DNA of 64,000 nt from Enterobacter sp. ENT03 (GCF_019218745.1 NZ_JAHUXA010000007.1:124001-188000); one strand, 5' to 3'. Counted from the first letter of the stretch, positions 11,964 through 21,062 are shown. Made by a program: numbers and translations. The notes: generated by a model from the sequence alone, not told the origin.

Positions 11964-12986
11964 TCAGACGATGAATTGTTCGCTGCGTTCGCGCAGCACA
12001 TCCCGGTAATAACGCTCTGCGACATCCGGGTGCGATCGCAGTCTGCCTTTCAGGTAGTTCCAGCCCACGTCGCGCAGCAGGGGGTTCTGCGGATCGCTTT
12101 CCGGCCCGCAGGCTTCCTGCGCCAGCGCCTCTGGCAGGGCGTAAACCGGCACTACGGCGTCGAGCTGTGCGCCGAGGAAAAAGGCGATCGACAGGCGCTC
12201 CTGCCCGGCTGGCGGTGACACTACGCGGTGTACCGTGGCACGCAGATAGCCGTTGGTCGCAAGCTCAAGTAATTCACCGATATTGACCACAAAACTGCCG
12301 GGCAGCGGTTCGGCATCGATCCAGCGATCCGCTGCGACTTCAACCTGTAAGCCTTTTTGCGCGTCCTGCAACAGGAAGCTCAGGAAACCGGAATCTTTAT
12401 GTGCGCCGACGCCCTGATCGCTTTGCGTTTCCTGCTGGCCTGGATAGCGGATCAGCTTGATGTGTTCGTTGGGCTGCTCGCCGTAGAGACTGTCGAAGGC
12501 GTCAGCAGGCAGATGCAGCGCTTCGGCGAACGCGCGCAGCAGACTGAGCGCCATGGCGGTCATCGCATCCTGCCAGGCGAGCAGCGCAGGGCGCAGCGTC
12601 GGTAAGGTGTGCGGCCACAGGTTCGGTCCCTGCAAACGCCGCCAGCGCGGGCTGTTTTCCGTGAGTTCAAGGGCAGGGCGTTCGGCGCCAATATCAAACT
12701 GTTCGCGCCAGTCAGGCCGGCCGCGCGTCAGCTCGGAAGCCGCGCGGTTGTAGCCACGAAAATGCGGGGAGTGGATCATCGCCACCTGCTGCTTTTGCGC
12801 ATCGGGCAGGGCAAAGAATTTACGGGCTTCGGCCTGCACCGCGTCCTGCAGGGTGCGCTCCACACCGTGATTGATCAGATAGAAGAAGCCGACGTCACGG
12901 GCGGCGTGGCGCAGCTGTGCAAGAAAAGCGTCGCGGTTAGCGGGATCGGTAAACTGTGAAAAATCCAGTACGGGTAAGGTGGTCAT
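11964..12986 (-). CDS. Isopenicillin-N-synthase-type Fe(II)/2-oxoglutarate oxygenase
   Basis: A 340-residue non-haem iron oxygenase of the IPNS/2OG-Fe(II) group. The N-terminal DIOX_N region (DVGFFYLINHGV) is followed by a jelly-roll domain with the iron ligands His-x-Asp in GAHKDSGFLS and the distal His in ATVHRV, plus the co-substrate motif ERLSIAFF (Arg-x-Ser). All catalytic residues are present. It is the first gene of the operon with the MetQNI-like importer, so it probably modifies the imported compound, perhaps oxidising it to release sulfur. Its start ATG (12986) has GGAG nearby and lies inside an upstream short open frame rich in cysteine codons. The substrate is unknown. Confidence 0.88.
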   Translation of the reverse strand: MTTLPVLDFSQFTDPANRDAFLAQLRHAARDVGFFYLINHGVERTLQDAVQAEARKFFALPDAQKQQVAMIHSPHFRGYNRAASELTRGRPDWREQFDIGAERPALELTENSPRWRRLQGPNLWPHTLPTLRPALLAWQDAMTAMALSLLRAFAEALHLPADAFDSLYGEQPNEHIKLIRYPGQQETQSDQGVGAHKDSGFLSFLLQDAQKGLQVEVAADRWIDAEPLPGSFVVNIGELLELATNGYLRATVHRVVSPPAGQERLSIAFFLGAQLDAVVPVYALPEALAQEACGPESDPQNPLLRDVGWNYLKGRLRSHPDVAERYYRDVLRERSEQFIV

Positions 12987-13062
12987 CGTTGTCTCCGTCT
13001 ATCGCAAAATGGGGGGCGTCATTCCTGTTCCGGGAGCGGGTACAACAACAGTGCAGGTGCAT
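12937..13062 (-). CDS. Candidate cysteine-sensing leader peptide (M-H-L-H-C-C-C)
   Basis: A 41-codon open frame begins with ATG at 13062, seven bases after AGAGGA (13075-13070), a good ribosome-binding site. Codons 5-7 (13050-13042) are three consecutive TGT cysteine codons. The frame runs over the start codon of the oxygenase gene (12986) in a different frame and stops 50 bases inside it. Translation under cysteine-replete conditions could therefore block oxygenase initiation, while stalling at the Cys codons would leave the oxygenase RBS free. Poly-cysteine leader frames acting this way are known in mycobacteria; the role here is inference, and only the N-terminal part is likely to be under selection. 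Confidence 0.55.
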   Translation of the reverse strand: MHLHCCCTRSRNRNDAPHFAIDGDNDDHLTRTGFFTVYRSR

Positions 13063-13084
13063 GATTTCGTCCTCTCATTGGGTG

Positions 13085-13103
13085 TTCAGGCAGAGTGCCT
13101 GAA
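13085..13103 (-). other. Hairpin in the leader of the oxygenase operon
   Basis: TTCAGGCA, three bases, TGCCTGAA forms a perfect 8-bp stem about 10 bases upstream of the leader-peptide RBS. There is no T-run, so it is not a plain terminator. On the promoter side lie TATAAATT and the palindrome AATAACGTTATT (13120-13131), which could be the -10 and an operator. Function is unknown. Confidence 0.35.
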
Positions 13104-13223
13104 GCCGATAAAGGCGACCAATAACGTTATTTTCTAATTTATACACGCGGGGGATCATGTGCTTTTGCGGAAAACGCATAACGCGGTGCGGCTTGTATTC
13201 GGCGGATAACTTCGATAGACTTT

Positions 13224-13238
13224 TGTTATGTTATAACA
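13224..13238 (+). promoter_or_regulatory. Zur box upstream of ykgO
   Basis: TGTTATGTTATAACA matches the enterobacterial Zur core TGTTATANTATAACA at all but one defined position. It lies 30 bases before the L36 paralogue start codon, where a bound repressor would cover the promoter. Control of alternative ribosomal proteins by the zinc repressor Zur is established in E. coli, which makes the match persuasive. Confidence 0.72.
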
Positions 13239-13267
13239 AGTCAATTAACAGCGAAAAGGATCCCATC

Positions 13268-13408
13268 ATGCAGGTCGTCAACTCGTTACGCAGTGTAAAG
13301 CAACGTCACCCGGACTGTCAGCTGGTTCGCCGCAAAGGGCGGGTGTACGTGATTTGCAAATCAAACCCGCGCTTTAAAGCGGTGCAGGGCAAGAAGAAAA
13401 GACGTTAA
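13268..13408 (+). CDS. ykgO: Zinc-independent ribosomal protein L36 paralogue (type B)
   Basis: A 46-residue basic protein beginning [18 protein letters not shown] and ending QGKKKRR. It lacks the complete set of zinc-binding cysteines of standard L36 and carries the extra internal loop of the type B form, which replaces zinc L36 on ribosomes during zinc shortage. The ATG at 13268 follows AAGGA by seven bases; an in-frame upstream ATG at 13157 would add 37 unconserved residues and cross the Zur box. The partner L31 paralogue (ykgM), which precedes ykgO in E. coli, is not beside it here. Confidence 0.9.
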   Translation: MQVVNSLRSVKQRHPDCQLVRRKGRVYVICKSNPRFKAVQGKKKRR

Positions 13409-13422
13409 GGGCGGAGAAAACG

Positions 13423-13443
13423 GGCGGCAGTTATTTTGCCGCC
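13423..13443 (+). terminator. Probable terminator of ykgO
   Basis: GGCGGCA and TGCCGCC form a 7-bp stem around GTTATTT, followed by TCTTT. It lies 15 bases after the ykgO stop codon and overlaps the end of the convergent ylaC. The weak T-tract lowers confidence. Confidence 0.4.
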
Positions 13444-13901
13444 TCTTTGCGCGTCAGGGTGTAAATATCATAAAACGACAGCGCGCCTTTGCGGGCGACC
13501 ATTTGCTGGAGCTGTAATTTCTCTTTCTCACTGACGGCAGGCGAATTAAGAATATCGTCAATCAGCGTTTGCGGTACAAAACGGGTGTTGTACCACTCGC
13601 CGTTGTAGCAGACGCGGAAATCCAGCACATCAATATCTTCGTAGCGATAGCGCGGATAGACATCAAAAAAGAAGAAGCCGTTAAGCAGCGCAAACAGCAC
13701 GACCAGCAGCCAGACGGAGCCTGCCAGAGTTTCGGATTGCAGCATTACGGCCAGCGTGGCAAACCAGGCGATGTACATACCGACAAATAACCCAGGATGA
13801 TTGCGGATGAAGCTAATGCTAAAACGCGGTCGGTTGTCGCGTTTCTCGCGGATATTAAGCTCATCAATAGTTTGCATGAGCAGCCGCTGGATCTCGGTCA
13901 T
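13431..13901 (-). CDS. ylaC: Inner-membrane protein YlaC
   Basis: A 156-residue protein of the YlaC family, the same length as in E. coli. It has a soluble N-terminus, a tight pair of membrane helices (about 37-57 and 61-80, around [17 protein letters not shown] and [16 protein letters not shown]) and a soluble C-terminal half. It is next to maa, as in E. coli. Its molecular function has not been defined, and nothing in the sequence suggests a catalytic site. Confidence 0.93.
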   Translation of the reverse strand: MTEIQRLLMQTIDELNIREKRDNRPRFSISFIRNHPGLFVGMYIAWFATLAVMLQSETLAGSVWLLVVLFALLNGFFFFDVYPRYRYEDIDVLDFRVCYNGEWYNTRFVPQTLIDDILNSPAVSEKEKLQLQQMVARKGALSFYDIYTLTRKEAAK

Positions 13902-14004
13902 TTATTTCCCTTGTATTCTGACGACGTGCAGGTGAAACCGCCTATTTTACGCGCCCGTAGGGTGTGAAAAAAAGTAACAGTCGCACCGCAAAAAACAATA
14001 ACAG

Positions 14005-14571
14005 TCAGACGATGGCAGGCGTCAACGTTTTGATAATACGCGCCGGGTTTCCGGCGATCACCACATCAGACGGGACATCGCGGATCACCACGCTGCCTGC
14101 GCCTATTACCACGTTATCGCCAATGGTGACGCCAGGGTTTATGACCGCGCGTCCGCCAATCCACACGTTATGACCGATACTGACGGGCGCGCCAAACTCT
14201 ACACCGCTGTTACGTTCGGTGGCATCCAGCGGGTGCGTGGCAGTATAGATATGTACGCCGGGAGCGAGCATGCAGTTATCGCCGATATGGATCGGGCAGA
14301 CGTCGAGCAACACGCAGTCAAAATTGGCGTAGAAATTATTGCCCAGAGAAATGTTGTAGCCGTAGTCGCAGCGGAAATTCGGCTCGATATACGCGTTACC
14401 GCTGTTGCCCAGCAGTTCTGCCAGCATGGCGCTGCGCGCGGCTTTTTCATCCGGGGCGGAGTGGTTATAACGGTAGAGGATTTCCCGGGCACGCTGACGA
14501 TCGGCGCGCAGGGTATCATCGGACGGCCGGTAGGGCAGGCCGGCAATCATTTTCTGTTTCTCGTCGCTCAT
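14005..14571 (-). CDS. maa: Maltose O-acetyltransferase Maa
   Basis: A 188-residue hexapeptide-repeat acetyltransferase that acetylates maltose, glucose and similar sugars using acetyl-CoA. An N-terminal Mac domain ([21 protein letters not shown]) precedes left-handed beta-helix repeats such as [21 protein letters not shown], which carries the catalytic histidine region, and [24 protein letters not shown]. The ATG at 14571 is chosen by homology; an upstream in-frame extension of 37 codons is unconserved. It follows hha on the same strand, as in E. coli. Confidence 0.93.
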   Translation of the reverse strand: MSDEKQKMIAGLPYRPSDDTLRADRQRAREILYRYNHSAPDEKAARSAMLAELLGNSGNAYIEPNFRCDYGYNISLGNNFYANFDCVLLDVCPIHIGDNCMLAPGVHIYTATHPLDATERNSGVEFGAPVSIGHNVWIGGRAVINPGVTIGDNVVIGAGSVVIRDVPSDVVIAGNPARIIKTLTPAIV

Positions 14572-14755
14572 TGCTATCTCACCAGTAAACGTAACAGTGG
14601 ACACCGTAAAGTGAGATAGCCGGAAAGGGTAATACCTTCGCGAGGGCTTGTGATCGTGATCACATGTGCACGACCTGTTCATCGCCGGAATAAGCCGTCA
14701 GATAACGGCGCTGGAGAAGCGTTGCGATATAACCTCAGAAAAAACATGACAAGGA

Positions 14756-14974
14756 TTAACGGACAAATTTCCAGACTGATGACGGGATTTTGTCATACAG
14801 CTTATTCATGGTCAGTTCTGCCAGACGGTGATCGGCCGCTGAATAAAATACCGTCAATTCCGGGTCCGAAAGCTCATATTTATTTTTCTCAATGACGCGC
14901 TCCAGGGTGTCAATTGTCTGACAGCGCCTCAGACGCATCAAATAATCAGTCTTGGTTAATGGTTTATCCGACAT
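14756..14974 (-). CDS. hha: Hemolysin expression modulator Hha
   Basis: A 72-residue nucleoid-associated protein nearly identical to E. coli Hha (starts [18 protein letters not shown], ends SSVWKFVR). It binds H-NS and helps silence horizontally acquired, AT-rich genes; it is also the toxin-like partner of TomB. It lies 27 bases downstream of tomB, consistent with one transcript. The conserved arginines and acidic residues of the H-NS-binding surface are present. Confidence 0.97.
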   Translation of the reverse strand: MSDKPLTKTDYLMRLRRCQTIDTLERVIEKNKYELSDPELTVFYSAADHRLAELTMNKLYDKIPSSVWKFVR

Positions 14975-15001
14975 AAATTCACCTTTGTGATTGTAATAGT
15001 T

Positions 15002-15376
15002 CTAACAGGAGAGGCTAACAGGATTAGCCTTGCTCACATTGAGGAAACAGCGAAACAAGCGATTCCCTGATTTGCGCCATTTCTGTAAGTCTTCTGTGTT
15101 AATGCCGTAGCTGCTGAACAACATAAACGTGTCATCGAGGTATTCATCGATTTGGGCAATCAGCTTATTATCTTCATTATACTTAATTTTATAATTAAGT
15201 GCGAAGGTTGCAATATGCTCAACAAGTTCGTTTAACTGCAAATTGATCGCTGAAGTTGGATCATTAACCCAACCATGATGGCTTTCTTCCAGATTGGCGA
15301 GGCAATCACGGTAGAGGGTTTCACAAAGAAATTTCAGCTGCGCAATATCATGCCTTTTTGGCGAGTATTCGTCCAT
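15002..15376 (-). CDS. tomB: Hha antagonist TomB (YbaJ)
   Basis: A 124-residue acidic protein of the TomB family (MDEYSPKRHDIAQLKFLCETLY at the start). In E. coli it counters Hha toxicity and affects biofilm formation, with a conserved cysteine that promotes oxygen-dependent oxidation of Hha. It is the first gene of the tomB-hha pair and is followed by hha on the minus strand. Confidence 0.95.
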   Translation of the reverse strand: MDEYSPKRHDIAQLKFLCETLYRDCLANLEESHHGWVNDPTSAINLQLNELVEHIATFALNYKIKYNEDNKLIAQIDEYLDDTFMLFSSYGINTEDLQKWRKSGNRLFRCFLNVSKANPVSLSC

Positions 15377-15849
15377 AACGCATCCCCTTCTGAGTGGCTT
15401 TTTTTTTCTAACCGAACACCGTATCGGGATGGATACAACACTGTGACCTGCCGCGTAAGCTGCTCTTACGCCTCAATTTAACTATAAGCCAGAGCGAATA
15501 GGATTTCATGGCCCTATTACGAAAAATTACAATTATTACCGTTTGGGTTACCCATCGTCGTTATTTTGGCTGACTAACCTGCCGACGTTTTACGCGTTAA
15601 ATCTTCAGTTATCTTAATGGATCCTTTGATTTCATCATGTTAACCGCAACCAACTGGTCGGATGTTATTGTGGCTGGTCTGGCTCAGAAAAATACTTAGG
15701 ATTATTCTTACGGATTAATAAAATTCACAATAATTAAGAATTTTACCAATACTTTTAAGAGTGGACTTAAGCCTTGAGAATTATATGTCCTATTTTAACA
15801 GCACAATATAAATGCACAGACAATAAGACGGTTTTATCATTTTTCTCTG
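15377..15849. other. AT-rich tomB-acrB intergenic region
   Basis: About 470 bases without a convincing coding frame. It must hold the tomB promoter. One hairpin is visible (GCGTAAG at 15453-15459 with CTTACGC at 15465-15471). The stretch from about 15680 to 15840 is very AT-rich, which would suit H-NS/Hha binding. No further gene or RNA was recognised. Confidence 0.5.
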
Positions 15850-15878
15850 AAAAGAAAAAGGCCGCTTACGCGGCCTTT
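15850..15878 (-). terminator. Rho-independent terminator of acrAB
   Basis: AAAGGCCGC, a four-base loop and GCGGCCTTT form a 9-bp stem, followed on the minus strand by TTCTTTT. It begins 17 bases after the acrB stop codon. Confidence 0.88.
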
Positions 15879-15894
15879 ACTCAAACATCATGGC

Positions 15895-18800
15895 TTAATG
15901 ATGCTCAACCTTATGGGAATGCTCAATATCTTCCGACTTGCGGCTGAAGCGGCGGCGAACCACCACAAAGAACACCGGTACAAAGAAGATAGCCAGCACG
16001 GTCGCCGTGACCATCCCGCCCATTACGCCTGTACCTACGGCGTTCTGCGCGCCGGAACCGGCACCAGTACTGATCACCAGCGGCATAACGCCGAGGATGA
16101 ACGCCAGCGAGGTCATCAGGATAGGACGCAGACGCATACGCACCGCTTCCATCGTTGACTCAATCAGGCCCTTACCTTCTTTTTCCATCAGATCTTTGGC
16201 GAATTCGACGATTAATATCGCGTTCTTCGCCGACAAGCCAATGGTTGTCAGCAGGCCCACCTGGAAGTAAACGTCGTTACCCAGACCACGCAGGGTCGCC
16301 GCCAGCAGTGCACCCAGCACACCCAGGGGAACAACCAGCATAACCGAGAACGGAATCGACCAGCTCTCATACAGCGCAGCCAGACAGAGGAAGACCACGA
16401 TCAGCGAGATAGCGTACAGGGCAGGGGCCTGGTTACCGGAGAGGCGTTCCTGATAGGACATGCCCGTCCAGTCGTAACCGATACCCGCCGGGAGCTTGCT
16501 CGCCAGTTCTTCCATCATCGCCATGGCTTCACCGGTACTCTTACCCGGTGCTGCCTGACCCAGCAGTTCCATTGACGGTAAACCGTTATAGCGTTCCAGA
16601 CGTGGTGAACCGTATTCCCAGTGCGTGGTAGCGAAGGCGTTCAGCGGCACCATCTGGCCCTGACTGCCGCGCACGTACCAGTTGCCAATATCTTCCGGCA
16701 ACATACGGAACTGGGCATCAGACATCACGTAGACTTTCTTCACACGACCGCGGTCAATGAAGTCGTTCACGTAACTTCCGCCCCATGCTGCGCCGAGGGT
16801 GGTATTAATATCGCTAATGGATACACCCAGTGCCTGGGCTTTTTCCTGGTCAACGTCAATTTTAAACTGCGGCGTATCTTCCAGACCGTTAGGACGAACA
16901 CCGACCAGCACATCGCCTTTCTGCGCGATTTCGCCGAGCAGCTGGTTACGCGCCTGGGTCAGTTTATCGTGGCCAAGACCGCCCTGGTCGATCAGCTGGA
17001 AGTCGAAGCCGGTGGCAGTACCGAGTTCCACAATCGCCGGCAGGTTAAACGCGAAGACCATCGCATCTTTGATCTGCGAGAAGGTCCCCATGGCGCGACC
17101 GGTGATCGCTTCCACTTTGTTCTCATCCCCCGGACGTTCGCCCCAGTCTTTCAGGGAGACGAACGCGATACCGGTGTTCTGACCACGACCTGCAAAACCG
17201 AAGCCGTTAACCGCAAACACGGAGTTCACGTTCGCTTTTTCGTTTTTCAGGTAGTAATCAGTGACTTCATCCAGCACCTTCTGTGTACGCTCTTGCGTTG
17301 CACCCGCTGGCAACTGAACCATTGTCAGGAACACGCCCTGATCTTCGTCCGGCAGGAACGAGCTTGGCAGACGCACGAACAGATAGGCCATGCCGACCAC
17401 GATGATGATATAGAGCAGCAGATAACGACCGGTACTGCGCAGGATGTTCCCTATGCTGTCGGTGTAATGGTTGGTGCTCTTATCAAACATGCGGTTGAAC
17501 CAGCCGAAGAAGCCTTTTTTGCCTTCACCGTGATCGCCTTTGGCGACCGGTTTCAGCATCGTGGCACACAGGGCCGGGGTCAGGATCAAGGCCACCAGTA
17601 CGGACAGCGCCATCGCGGAAACGATAGTGATGGAGAACTGACGGTAGATCGCACCGGTAGAGCCGCCGAAGAAGGCCATCGGAATAAATACCGCCGACAG
17701 CACCATCGCGATACCGACCAGTGCGCCCTGTATCTGGCCCATGGACTTACGCGTGGCTTCTTTGGGCGGTAAGCCCTCTTCGGTCATAACACGTTCGACG
17801 TTTTCCACCACCACGATGGCGTCATCCACCAACAGGCCTATCGCCAGCACCATGCCGAACATCGTCAGGGTATTGATCGAATAGCCGAAGGCGGAGAGGA
17901 CCGCGAAGGTCCCCAACAATACAACCGGTACAGCGATGGTCGGGATCAATGTGGCACGGAAGTTCTGCAGGAACAGATACATCACGATGAACACCAGCAC
18001 GATCGCTTCGACCAGCGTTTTCACCACTTCGTTAATAGAGATTTTTACGAACGGCGTGGTGTCGTACGGATAAACAATTTCCAGACCCGCCGGGAACGTC
18101 TCTTTCATGCGTTCCAGTTCAGCACGCACCGCGTTTGCCGTATCCAGCGCGTTCGCACCGGTGGCAAGCTTGATCCCAAGGCCCGCTGCGGGCTGGTTGT
18201 TATAGCGCGCGACAACGTCGTAGTTTTCACCGCCCAGCTCAATACGGGAGACGTCTTTCAGACGCACCTGCGAGCCATCCGGGTTCACTTTCAACAGGAT
18301 CTTACCGAACTCATCCGTCGAGGTCAGACGGGTCTGCGCAATGATCGAGGCGTTCAGTTGCTGCCCTTTCACCGGCGGGGTACCGCCTAACTGACCGGCT
18401 GCGACCTGGGCGTTTTGCGCTTTGATCGCGGTGATGACATCCACCGGCGTCAGCTGGAAGTTATTCAGTTTGTTCGGATCCATCCAGATACGCATCGCAT
18501 ATTGCGAGCCGAAGAGCTGAACGTCGCCGACACCGTTGGTACGGCTGATCGGATCCTGCATGTTGGCGGCAACATAGTCAGAAATATCTTCCTGCGTCAT
18601 GGAGCCGTCGGTGTTGATCACCCCGACCACCATCAGGAAGCTACTGGATGACTTCTGGACGCTAACGCCCTGTTGCTGCACTTCCTGCGGCAGCAGCGGC
18701 ATCGCCAGCTGCAGTTTGTTCTGCACCTGTACCTGTGCAATGTCTGCGTCAGTACCGGATTCGAAGGTCAGCGTGATCTGCACCGAACCGGTGGAGTCAC

Positions 18801-19044
18801 TGTTTGAGGACATGTACATCAGGCCATCGATACCGTTCATGTTCTGTTCGATAACCTGAGTGACGGTATCCTGCACCGTTTTAGCATCAGCACCGGGATA
18901 GTTTGCGTTAACCGTTACAGCAGGCGGCGCAATCGTTGGATATTGCGCTACCGGCAACTGCATAATCGCAAGTCCCCCGGCCAGCATGATGATGATCGCT
19001 AATACCCATGCAAATATGGGGCGATCGATAAAGAAATTAGGCAT
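15895..19044 (-). CDS. acrB: RND multidrug efflux pump AcrB
   Basis: A 1049-residue inner-membrane proton/drug antiporter with exactly the E. coli length and very high similarity. It has twelve membrane helices with two large periplasmic loops. The proton-relay pair Asp407-Asp408 is visible in [17 protein letters not shown], and the N-terminus is the canonical [17 protein letters not shown]. It forms the AcrA-AcrB-TolC pump exporting bile salts, dyes and many antibiotics. It is cotranscribed with acrA, which ends 22 bases upstream. Confidence 0.98.
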   Translation of the reverse strand: MPNFFIDRPIFAWVLAIIIMLAGGLAIMQLPVAQYPTIAPPAVTVNANYPGADAKTVQDTVTQVIEQNMNGIDGLMYMSSNSDSTGSVQITLTFESGTDADIAQVQVQNKLQLAMPLLPQEVQQQGVSVQKSSSSFLMVVGVINTDGSMTQEDISDYVAANMQDPISRTNGVGDVQLFGSQYAMRIWMDPNKLNNFQLTPVDVITAIKAQNAQVAAGQLGGTPPVKGQQLNASIIAQTRLTSTDEFGKILLKVNPDGSQVRLKDVSRIELGGENYDVVARYNNQPAAGLGIKLATGANALDTANAVRAELERMKETFPAGLEIVYPYDTTPFVKISINEVVKTLVEAIVLVFIVMYLFLQNFRATLIPTIAVPVVLLGTFAVLSAFGYSINTLTMFGMVLAIGLLVDDAIVVVENVERVMTEEGLPPKEATRKSMGQIQGALVGIAMVLSAVFIPMAFFGGSTGAIYRQFSITIVSAMALSVLVALILTPALCATMLKPVAKGDHGEGKKGFFGWFNRMFDKSTNHYTDSIGNILRSTGRYLLLYIIIVVGMAYLFVRLPSSFLPDEDQGVFLTMVQLPAGATQERTQKVLDEVTDYYLKNEKANVNSVFAVNGFGFAGRGQNTGIAFVSLKDWGERPGDENKVEAITGRAMGTFSQIKDAMVFAFNLPAIVELGTATGFDFQLIDQGGLGHDKLTQARNQLLGEIAQKGDVLVGVRPNGLEDTPQFKIDVDQEKAQALGVSISDINTTLGAAWGGSYVNDFIDRGRVKKVYVMSDAQFRMLPEDIGNWYVRGSQGQMVPLNAFATTHWEYGSPRLERYNGLPSMELLGQAAPGKSTGEAMAMMEELASKLPAGIGYDWTGMSYQERLSGNQAPALYAISLIVVFLCLAALYESWSIPFSVMLVVPLGVLGALLAATLRGLGNDVYFQVGLLTTIGLSAKNAILIVEFAKDLMEKEGKGLIESTMEAVRMRLRPILMTSLAFILGVMPLVISTGAGSGAQNAVGTGVMGGMVTATVLAIFFVPVFFVVVRRRFSRKSEDIEHSHKVEHH

Positions 19045-19066
19045 GTCTTAACGGCTCCTGTTTAAG

Positions 19067-20266
19067 TTAAGACTTAGGCTGTTCTGACTGGGCGCCGCCT
19101 GCGGCTTGCTCTTTCGTCTCAGCCTTTACTTCCTGCACTTTTACCTGAGCGCCAGGACGAACTTTTTGTAATCCGGTAACAATCACGCGATCGCCGGTTT
19201 TCAAACCATCCGTAACCAGCCATTTATCACCAATTGCTTGCGTGGCGGTGATCTGACGCTGTTCAACTTTGTCGCCTTCGCCAACCACCATCACGCTCGC
19301 ATCGCCGCGCGGCGTACGGGTCACGCCCTGCTGAGGTACCAGCAGCGCATTCGGGTTTACGCCTTCTTCAAGGCGTGCACGCACGAACATGCCCGGCAGC
19401 AGAGACTGATTCGGGTTCGGGAAAATCGCACGTAGCGTAATAGAGCCGGTGGTTTGATCGACGGTAACGTCTGAGAATTCCAGGGTTCCGGTTTGCGGCA
19501 GTTTTTCACCGTTGCTGGCAATCAGCTCAACTTTCGCTTTGCCGTTTTCCTGTTTCAGTTGGCCGTTTTCCAGTTCTTGCTTCAGACGCAGGAAATCGTT
19601 GCTGGACTGGGTGACATCCACGTAAATCGGATCTAACTGCTGCACGGTGGCCAGCGCGTTGGTTTGACCATTCTGTACCAGAGCACCTTCGGTAACGGCG
19701 GATTTACCAATGCGGCCGCTAATCGGGGAGGTTACTTTGGTGTACGCGAGGTTAATACGCGCGGTTTCAACAGCGGCTTTCGCTGCGACCACGGCGGCAT
19801 TGGCCTGCATCGCATCGGCCTGCGCGGTATCCAGATCTTGTTGACTGATATAGTTGGTGCCGATCAGTTTCTGATAACGGTTAAGGGTGACCTGCGCAAT
19901 TTTTGCCGCAGCCTGGGCTTTCGCCAGATCGCCTTTGGCGCTCTCGTAAGAGGCCTGGTAAGTGGCGGGATCAATCTGATAAAGCGAGTCGCCCGCTTTA
20001 ATATCGCTACCTTCGGTGAAGTTACGTTTTAAAATAATGCCGCTGACCTGAGGTCTGACTTCTGCAATGCGATACGCGCTGGTACGGCCAGGCAATTCTG
20101 TCGTGATTTGCAGGGGTTCAGATTTGAGTGTCACAATCCCAACTTCTGGCGCTTGCTGTCCTGCTCCTTGTTGCTGAGCCGATTTATCATCACATCCTGT
20201 AAGCGCTAAGCTGCCTGAAAGCATCAGAACGACCGCCAGAGGCGTGAACCCTCTGTTTTTGTTCAT
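19067..20266 (-). CDS. acrA: Periplasmic adaptor lipoprotein AcrA
   Basis: A 399-residue membrane-fusion protein linking AcrB to TolC. A lipoprotein signal ends in the lipobox LTGC (Cys at about residue 25), followed by beta-barrel and lipoyl segments and a long alpha-hairpin (AKGDLAKAQAAAKIAQ... region). The ATG at 20266 is chosen because it gives a proper signal peptide, the E. coli-like length (397) and an upstream GAGG; an extension of 20 codons is unconserved. It is divergent from acrR, whose operator lies between them. Confidence 0.97.
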   Translation of the reverse strand: MNKNRGFTPLAVVLMLSGSLALTGCDDKSAQQQGAGQQAPEVGIVTLKSEPLQITTELPGRTSAYRIAEVRPQVSGIILKRNFTEGSDIKAGDSLYQIDPATYQASYESAKGDLAKAQAAAKIAQVTLNRYQKLIGTNYISQQDLDTAQADAMQANAAVVAAKAAVETARINLAYTKVTSPISGRIGKSAVTEGALVQNGQTNALATVQQLDPIYVDVTQSSNDFLRLKQELENGQLKQENGKAKVELIASNGEKLPQTGTLEFSDVTVDQTTGSITLRAIFPNPNQSLLPGMFVRARLEEGVNPNALLVPQQGVTRTPRGDASVMVVGEGDKVEQRQITATQAIGDKWLVTDGLKTGDRVIVTGLQKVRPGAQVKVQEVKAETKEQAAGGAQSEQPKS

Positions 20267-20356
20267 AGGTAAACCTCGAGTATCCGATTTCAAATTGATC
20301 AATGGATCAAGCGTCCACAAACCCATTGCTGCGTTTATATTCTGGTCATGCTATGT

Positions 20357-20380
20357 TACATACATCCATAAATGTATGTA
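20357..20380. promoter_or_regulatory. AcrR operator (24-bp inverted repeat)
   Basis: TACATACAT (20357-20365) and ATGTATGTA (20372-20380) are perfect inverted arms around six bases. This is the IR24 element bound by AcrR between divergent acrA and acrR in E. coli. It lies 28 bases before acrR. Confidence 0.88.
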
Positions 20381-20408
20381 AATCTGACTCCTGTAAAATC
20401 ACCTACAT

Positions 20409-20428
20409 ATGGCACGAAAAACCAAACA
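20409..20428 (-). promoter_or_regulatory. Candidate MarA/SoxS/Rob box within the start of acrR
   Basis: ATGGCACGAAAAACCAAACA fits every specified position of the marbox consensus AYNGCACNNWNNRYYAAAYN. It coincides with the first codons of acrR and lies about 140 bases upstream of the divergent acrA start. acrAB is an established target of these activators. The coding constraint of acrR could produce the match by chance, so binding is inferred. Confidence 0.55.
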
Positions 20429-21062
20429 ACAAGCCTTAGAAACACGTCAGCACATTCTCGACGTGGCAATGCGATTGTTCTCTCAGCAGGGGGTTTCTTC
20501 AACCTCGCTGGCTGAAATTGCGCAGGCGGCGGGTGTAACTCGCGGCGCGATTTACTGGCACTTCAAAAATAAGTCAGACTTATTTGGTGAAATTTGGGAG
20601 CTATCAGAGTCCAGCATTAGCGATCTTGAGCTTGAGTATCAGGCAAAATTCCCCGACGATCCACTTTCCGTTTTACGGGAACTTCTGGTCTATATACTTG
20701 AAGCGACGGTTATTGAAGAACGCCGTCGGCTAATGATGGAAATAATTTATCACAAGTGTGAGTTTGTCGGTGAAATGGCAATTGTGCAACAGGCACAACG
20801 CAGTTTATGTCTTGAAAGTTACGACAGAATTGAGCTAACGCTCAAACGCTGTATGCAATCAAACAGGTTACCCGCGAATTTGCTCACCCGCCGGGCAGCG
20901 ATCCTGATGCGCAGCTATATATCCGGCATTATGGAAAACTGGCTGCTGGCACCACAATCCTTTGATCTCAAGAAAGAAGCGCGAGATTACGTGACGATTT
21001 TACTGGAGATGTTCCAGTTCTGCCCGACGATGTGCGCACCTTCAGAGGCACAGCCTGCTTAA
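20409..21062 (+). CDS. acrR: TetR-family repressor AcrR
   Basis: A 217-residue regulator (E. coli 215) that represses acrAB and itself and is released by pump substrates. The N-terminal HTH (about 10-56) includes [27 protein letters not shown] split around the recognition helix. The C-terminal helices form the ligand pocket ([21 protein letters not shown]). No truncating change is visible, so repression should be intact. Only the last few residues diverge from E. coli. Confidence 0.97.
   Translation: MARKTKQQALETRQHILDVAMRLFSQQGVSSTSLAEIAQAAGVTRGAIYWHFKNKSDLFGEIWELSESSISDLELEYQAKFPDDPLSVLRELLVYILEATVIEERRRLMMEIIYHKCEFVGEMAIVQQAQRSLCLESYDRIELTLKRCMQSNRLPANLLTRRAAILMRSYISGIMENWLLAPQSFDLKKEARDYVTILLEMFQFCPTMCAPSEAQPA

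Noticed and set aside
13157-13267. N-terminal extension of the L36 paralogue
   Set aside because: It crosses the Zur box and adds 37 residues not found in ribosomal protein L36.
15377-15894. A small RNA or gene in the tomB-acrB gap
   Set aside because: Only one short hairpin and the acrB terminator are visible; no promoter-terminator pair or coding frame stands out.
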